From positions 1 through 64,000 of the forward strand of contig JACQZN010000080.1 of NCBI GenBank assembly GCA_016213845.1: a stretch of DNA of 64,000 bases, written 5' to 3'. This document shows positions 63,578-64,000 of the stretch, piece by piece. Under the pieces are notes generated by a model. It was not told the origin of the DNA, did not search any database, and saw nothing but the letters and a program-made list of their open reading frames with translations. The DNA is from Candidatus Wallbacteria bacterium (GTDB lineage: Bacteria > Muiribacteriota > UBA6191 > JACPRK01). Both the position numbers and the translations under genes were made by a program. The stretch's first letter is position 1, and every line of letters starts with the position of its first letter.

Positions 63578-64000
63578 TCAGGTCTGGACCGCGCGAACGG
63601 CCGCGCTCAGCTGCTCGGCGTCCAGCTGGCCCTTCGACTTCAACGTCTCGATGGTCTCCTGAAGCGAGCGGATGCGCGTGCACATCAGCTTCAGCAGCGA
63701 AATCACGATGTGCGGATCGTCCTCGATACGCTCCAGCAGCTTGTCGCGCGACAGCACCATCAACCTGGCCGAACTTCGGACCGTCGCGGTGGCCAGCCGC
63801 GGCTTGCTGTCCAGCAACGCCATCTCGCCGAAGTAGTCGCCCTTGCCCAGCGTGCAGAGCACGGTCCGGACTCCGTTGACGACGGCAGAGATCTCGACCG
63901 TGCCTTCCTGGATGACGTACATGGCGTCCCCGGCGTCGTCCTCGCTGAACACGACCGTCCCGTCGGGATAGAGCCGCCCGAAGAGGTCGGCCGCGCTGGC
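63578..64000 (-). CDS. Cyclic-nucleotide-binding domain protein (N-terminus beyond window)
   Basis: The 3' part of a gene that enters from the right edge; the frame is open to 64000. The visible 140 residues hold a cNMP-binding (CRP-type) domain: FSEDDAGDAMYVIQEGTVEI, the phosphate-binding cassette GKGDYFGEMALLDSKPRLAT, then RLMVLSRDKLLERI and a C-terminal helix ending in AVRAVQT. No HTH follows, so this is not a CRP regulator. It is a stand-alone or C-terminal cNMP sensor domain. In PBC the usual Arg is present (KPRLATA). Confidence 0.85.
   Translation of the reverse strand, partial: ASAADLFGRLYPDGTVVFSEDDAGDAMYVIQEGTVEISAVVNGVRTVLCTLGKGDYFGEMALLDSKPRLATATVRSSARLMVLSRDKLLERIEDDPHIVISLLKLMCTRIRSLQETIETLKSKGQLDAEQLSAAVRAVQT

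Overview
The window is a high-GC, gene-dense bacterial segment with no rRNA, phage or transposase genes. Diderm-type lipoproteins, Lgt, type IV pilus parts, a CheA/CheW chemosensory pair, queuosine genes and many HEAT/TPR repeat proteins fit a deep-branching Gram-negative lineage. The phylum cannot be fixed from this window alone.

Layout. 1-8.3 kb (all +): the 3' end of secA; prfB with a programmed +1 frameshift; yggS, yggT, a DivIVA-domain protein and a DUF167 protein; then a purine/MTA phosphorylase, mtnA and a metal-ligand-less class II aldolase relative that together look like a methylthioadenosine salvage cluster. 8.3-14.3 kb: ileS, cheW and a large cheA. 14.4-26.9 kb: two giant paralogous TPR proteins, the second with an N-terminal HEAT block and a single-base frameshift near 25340. 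26.9-33.4 kb: a secreted protein, lgt and a small exported protein (all -), then propeller-like exported proteins and a LysM-M23 peptidase (+). 33.6-41.3 kb: def, a DUF47 protein, an oligopeptide-type binding lipoprotein (-), an ABC ATPase, an ABC-permease/CPBP-protease fusion and a TPR lipoprotein. 41.3-48.4 kb: an FN3 lipoprotein, a membrane coiled-coil protein, a secreted protein, queE-queC, tRNA-Ala(CGC) and an exported HEAT protein. 48.4-64 kb: a membrane patatin (-), a Flp-like pilin, tRNA-Arg(CCG), a site-2 protease, a prepilin-peptidase-N-domain/pilin fusion, a minor pilin, an FHA-GAF-AAA+ protein, a HEAT-PilT fusion (-), a histone-H1-like DNA-binding protein (-), a murG homologue and a cyclic-nucleotide-binding protein running off the end (-).

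The main themes are protein scaffolds made of HEAT and TPR repeats and remodelled type IV pilus machinery: PilT behind about 780 residues of HEAT repeats, a pilin joined to the PilD zinc domain, and an AAA+ activator lacking GAFTGA. These occur in the same 64 kb as a CheA/CheW pair. Three intergenic gaps carry arrays of variable repeat units kept in strict 7-bp phase, and one carries a perfect 26-bp-stem palindrome of REP type.
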